Shown here piece by piece: positions 4,959 through 5,540 of a stretch of DNA of 5,540 nucleotides. The notes beneath the pieces were generated by a model. It was given only the letters and a program-made list of their open reading frames with translations, was not told where the DNA came from and made no database searches. Origin of the DNA: Burkholderiales bacterium (lineage in GTDB: Bacteria; Pseudomonadota; Gammaproteobacteria; Burkholderiales; SG8-39); NCBI GenBank assembly GCA_919902965.1, contig CAKKSJ010000499.1:1-5540 (forward strand), written 5' to 3'. Numbering within the stretch: position 1 is the first letter of the stretch; each line of letters opens with the position of its first letter. Both the position numbers and the translations under genes were made by a program.

Positions 4959-5540
4959 ATGTCCGCTCTGTTGCGCCGCGTCCGCGCGCTGCCCCTGTTG
5001 CTGTTGTTGGCGGCTTGTGCCGCGTTTCAGCCTGCTGCGGAGCAAGCGCCGCCCGTTGTTTTCGTGCATGGCAACGGCGATACCGCGGCGCTGTGGCAGA
5101 CCACCGAGTGGCGTTTCGAGTCGAATGCTTACGATCGCAAGCTGTTGCATGCCGTCGATTTACCGTATCCGCTGGCGCGCAGCGTGGACGCCAAGCCGCA
5201 GCCGCTGCGTTCCTCCACGGCCGAGCAGATGGAGGCACTCGCGCGCGAGGTGGCGGAGGTGCGCAAGCGCAGCGGCCGCGACAAAGTGGTGCTCATCGGC
5301 AATTCGCGCGGCGGATATGCGATTCGCAATTACCTCAAGAATGGCGGTGGCGCGGCCTACGTGTCGAAGGCCATCCTCTGCGGCACGCCCAACCACGGGG
5401 TATTTGACTGGGAGGAAACCCGCGGCAGCGAGTTCAACGGCAAAGGCGCGTTTCTGACCCAACTCAACAGCGGCGCGGACGAGGTGGTCGCGGGCGTGCG
5501 CATCCTGAACATACGCAGCGACAGCAACGACAAATATGCG
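4959..5540 (+). CDS. Lipase-like alpha/beta-hydrolase lipoprotein (C-terminus cut off by window edge)
   Basis: An open frame of 194 codons runs from the ATG at 4959 to the right edge. Seen: a lipoprotein signal peptide (MSALLRRVRALPLLLLLAAC) with lipobox LAAC, so Cys20 would be lipidated after cleavage. This is followed by the alpha/beta-hydrolase core: VVFVHGNGD (33-41, oxyanion-hole strand and loop) and VVLIGNSRGG (110-119) with nucleophile elbow G-N-S-R-G and Ser116. CGTPNHGVFDW (141-151) resembles the region after the lid strand in bacterial lipases. RSDSND (186-191) near the edge may carry the catalytic Asp; the catalytic His lies outside the window. Family knowledge: such proteins hydrolyse ester bonds (lipase, esterase or polyester depolymerase). 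The substrate here is unknown. Membrane-tethered on the periplasmic face or outer membrane. Transcribed divergently from htrA. Confidence 0.88.
   Translation, partial: MSALLRRVRALPLLLLLAACAAFQPAAEQAPPVVFVHGNGDTAALWQTTEWRFESNAYDRKLLHAVDLPYPLARSVDAKPQPLRSSTAEQMEALAREVAEVRKRSGRDKVVLIGNSRGGYAIRNYLKNGGGAAYVSKAILCGTPNHGVFDWEETRGSEFNGKGAFLTQLNSGADEVVAGVRILNIRSDSNDKYA

Noticed and set aside
4827..5150. N-terminal extension of htrA up to 5150 (562-residue version)
   Set aside because: The extra 108 residues would bury the signal peptide inside the protein and overlap the divergent lipoprotein gene. The ATG at 4826 has its own Shine-Dalgarno.
5015..5462. Several overlapping open frames on both strands within the lipoprotein gene
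   Set aside because: All overlap the in-frame lipase-like protein that has lipobox, oxyanion loop and nucleophile elbow. None has a recognisable domain or a good ribosome binding site.

Overview
The window is GC-rich chromosomal DNA packed with proteobacterial housekeeping and accessory-metabolism genes. Protein style (Do-family protease, Ub-Mut7C protein, a lipase-like lipoprotein of a kind I associate with Burkholderiales) suggests a betaproteobacterium, probably Burkholderiales or Rhodocyclales. That placement is inference; there is no rRNA or other phylogenetic marker here. I see no mobile element, CRISPR array, tRNA or rRNA.

Layout. (1) 1-1275, minus strand: an NAD(P)-dependent aldehyde dehydrogenase of the coniferyl aldehyde dehydrogenase type, with its C-terminus cut off by the left edge. 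(2) 1276-1432: a divergent intergenic region holding a GC-rich 9-bp inverted repeat and a separate GTAACT/AGTTAC palindrome that could be an operator. (3) 1433-1639, plus strand: a small two-helix DUF2892 inner-membrane protein. (4) 1640-4826, minus strand: three co-directional, closely spaced genes, read in the order periplasmic HtrA/Do serine protease, PLP-dependent threonine/serine dehydratase-like enzyme, Ub-Mut7C putative RNase. Gaps are 29 bp and 23-29 bp, so they probably form one operon. (5) 4827-4958: a divergent promoter region. (6) 4959-5540, plus strand: a secreted lipoprotein of the alpha/beta-hydrolase (lipase-like) fold, cut off by the right edge.

The DUF2892 gene and the Ub-Mut7C gene converge with no spacer: their stop codons abut inside a perfect 12-bp palindrome. 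The functional links are loose. HtrA and the lipoprotein both act outside the cytoplasm and share a divergent promoter region, whereas the dehydratase and the Mut7-C protein are cytoplasmic. I found no convincing evidence of a wholly new system. The least understood element is the Ub-Mut7C protein in an operon behind a periplasmic protease and an amino-acid dehydratase.
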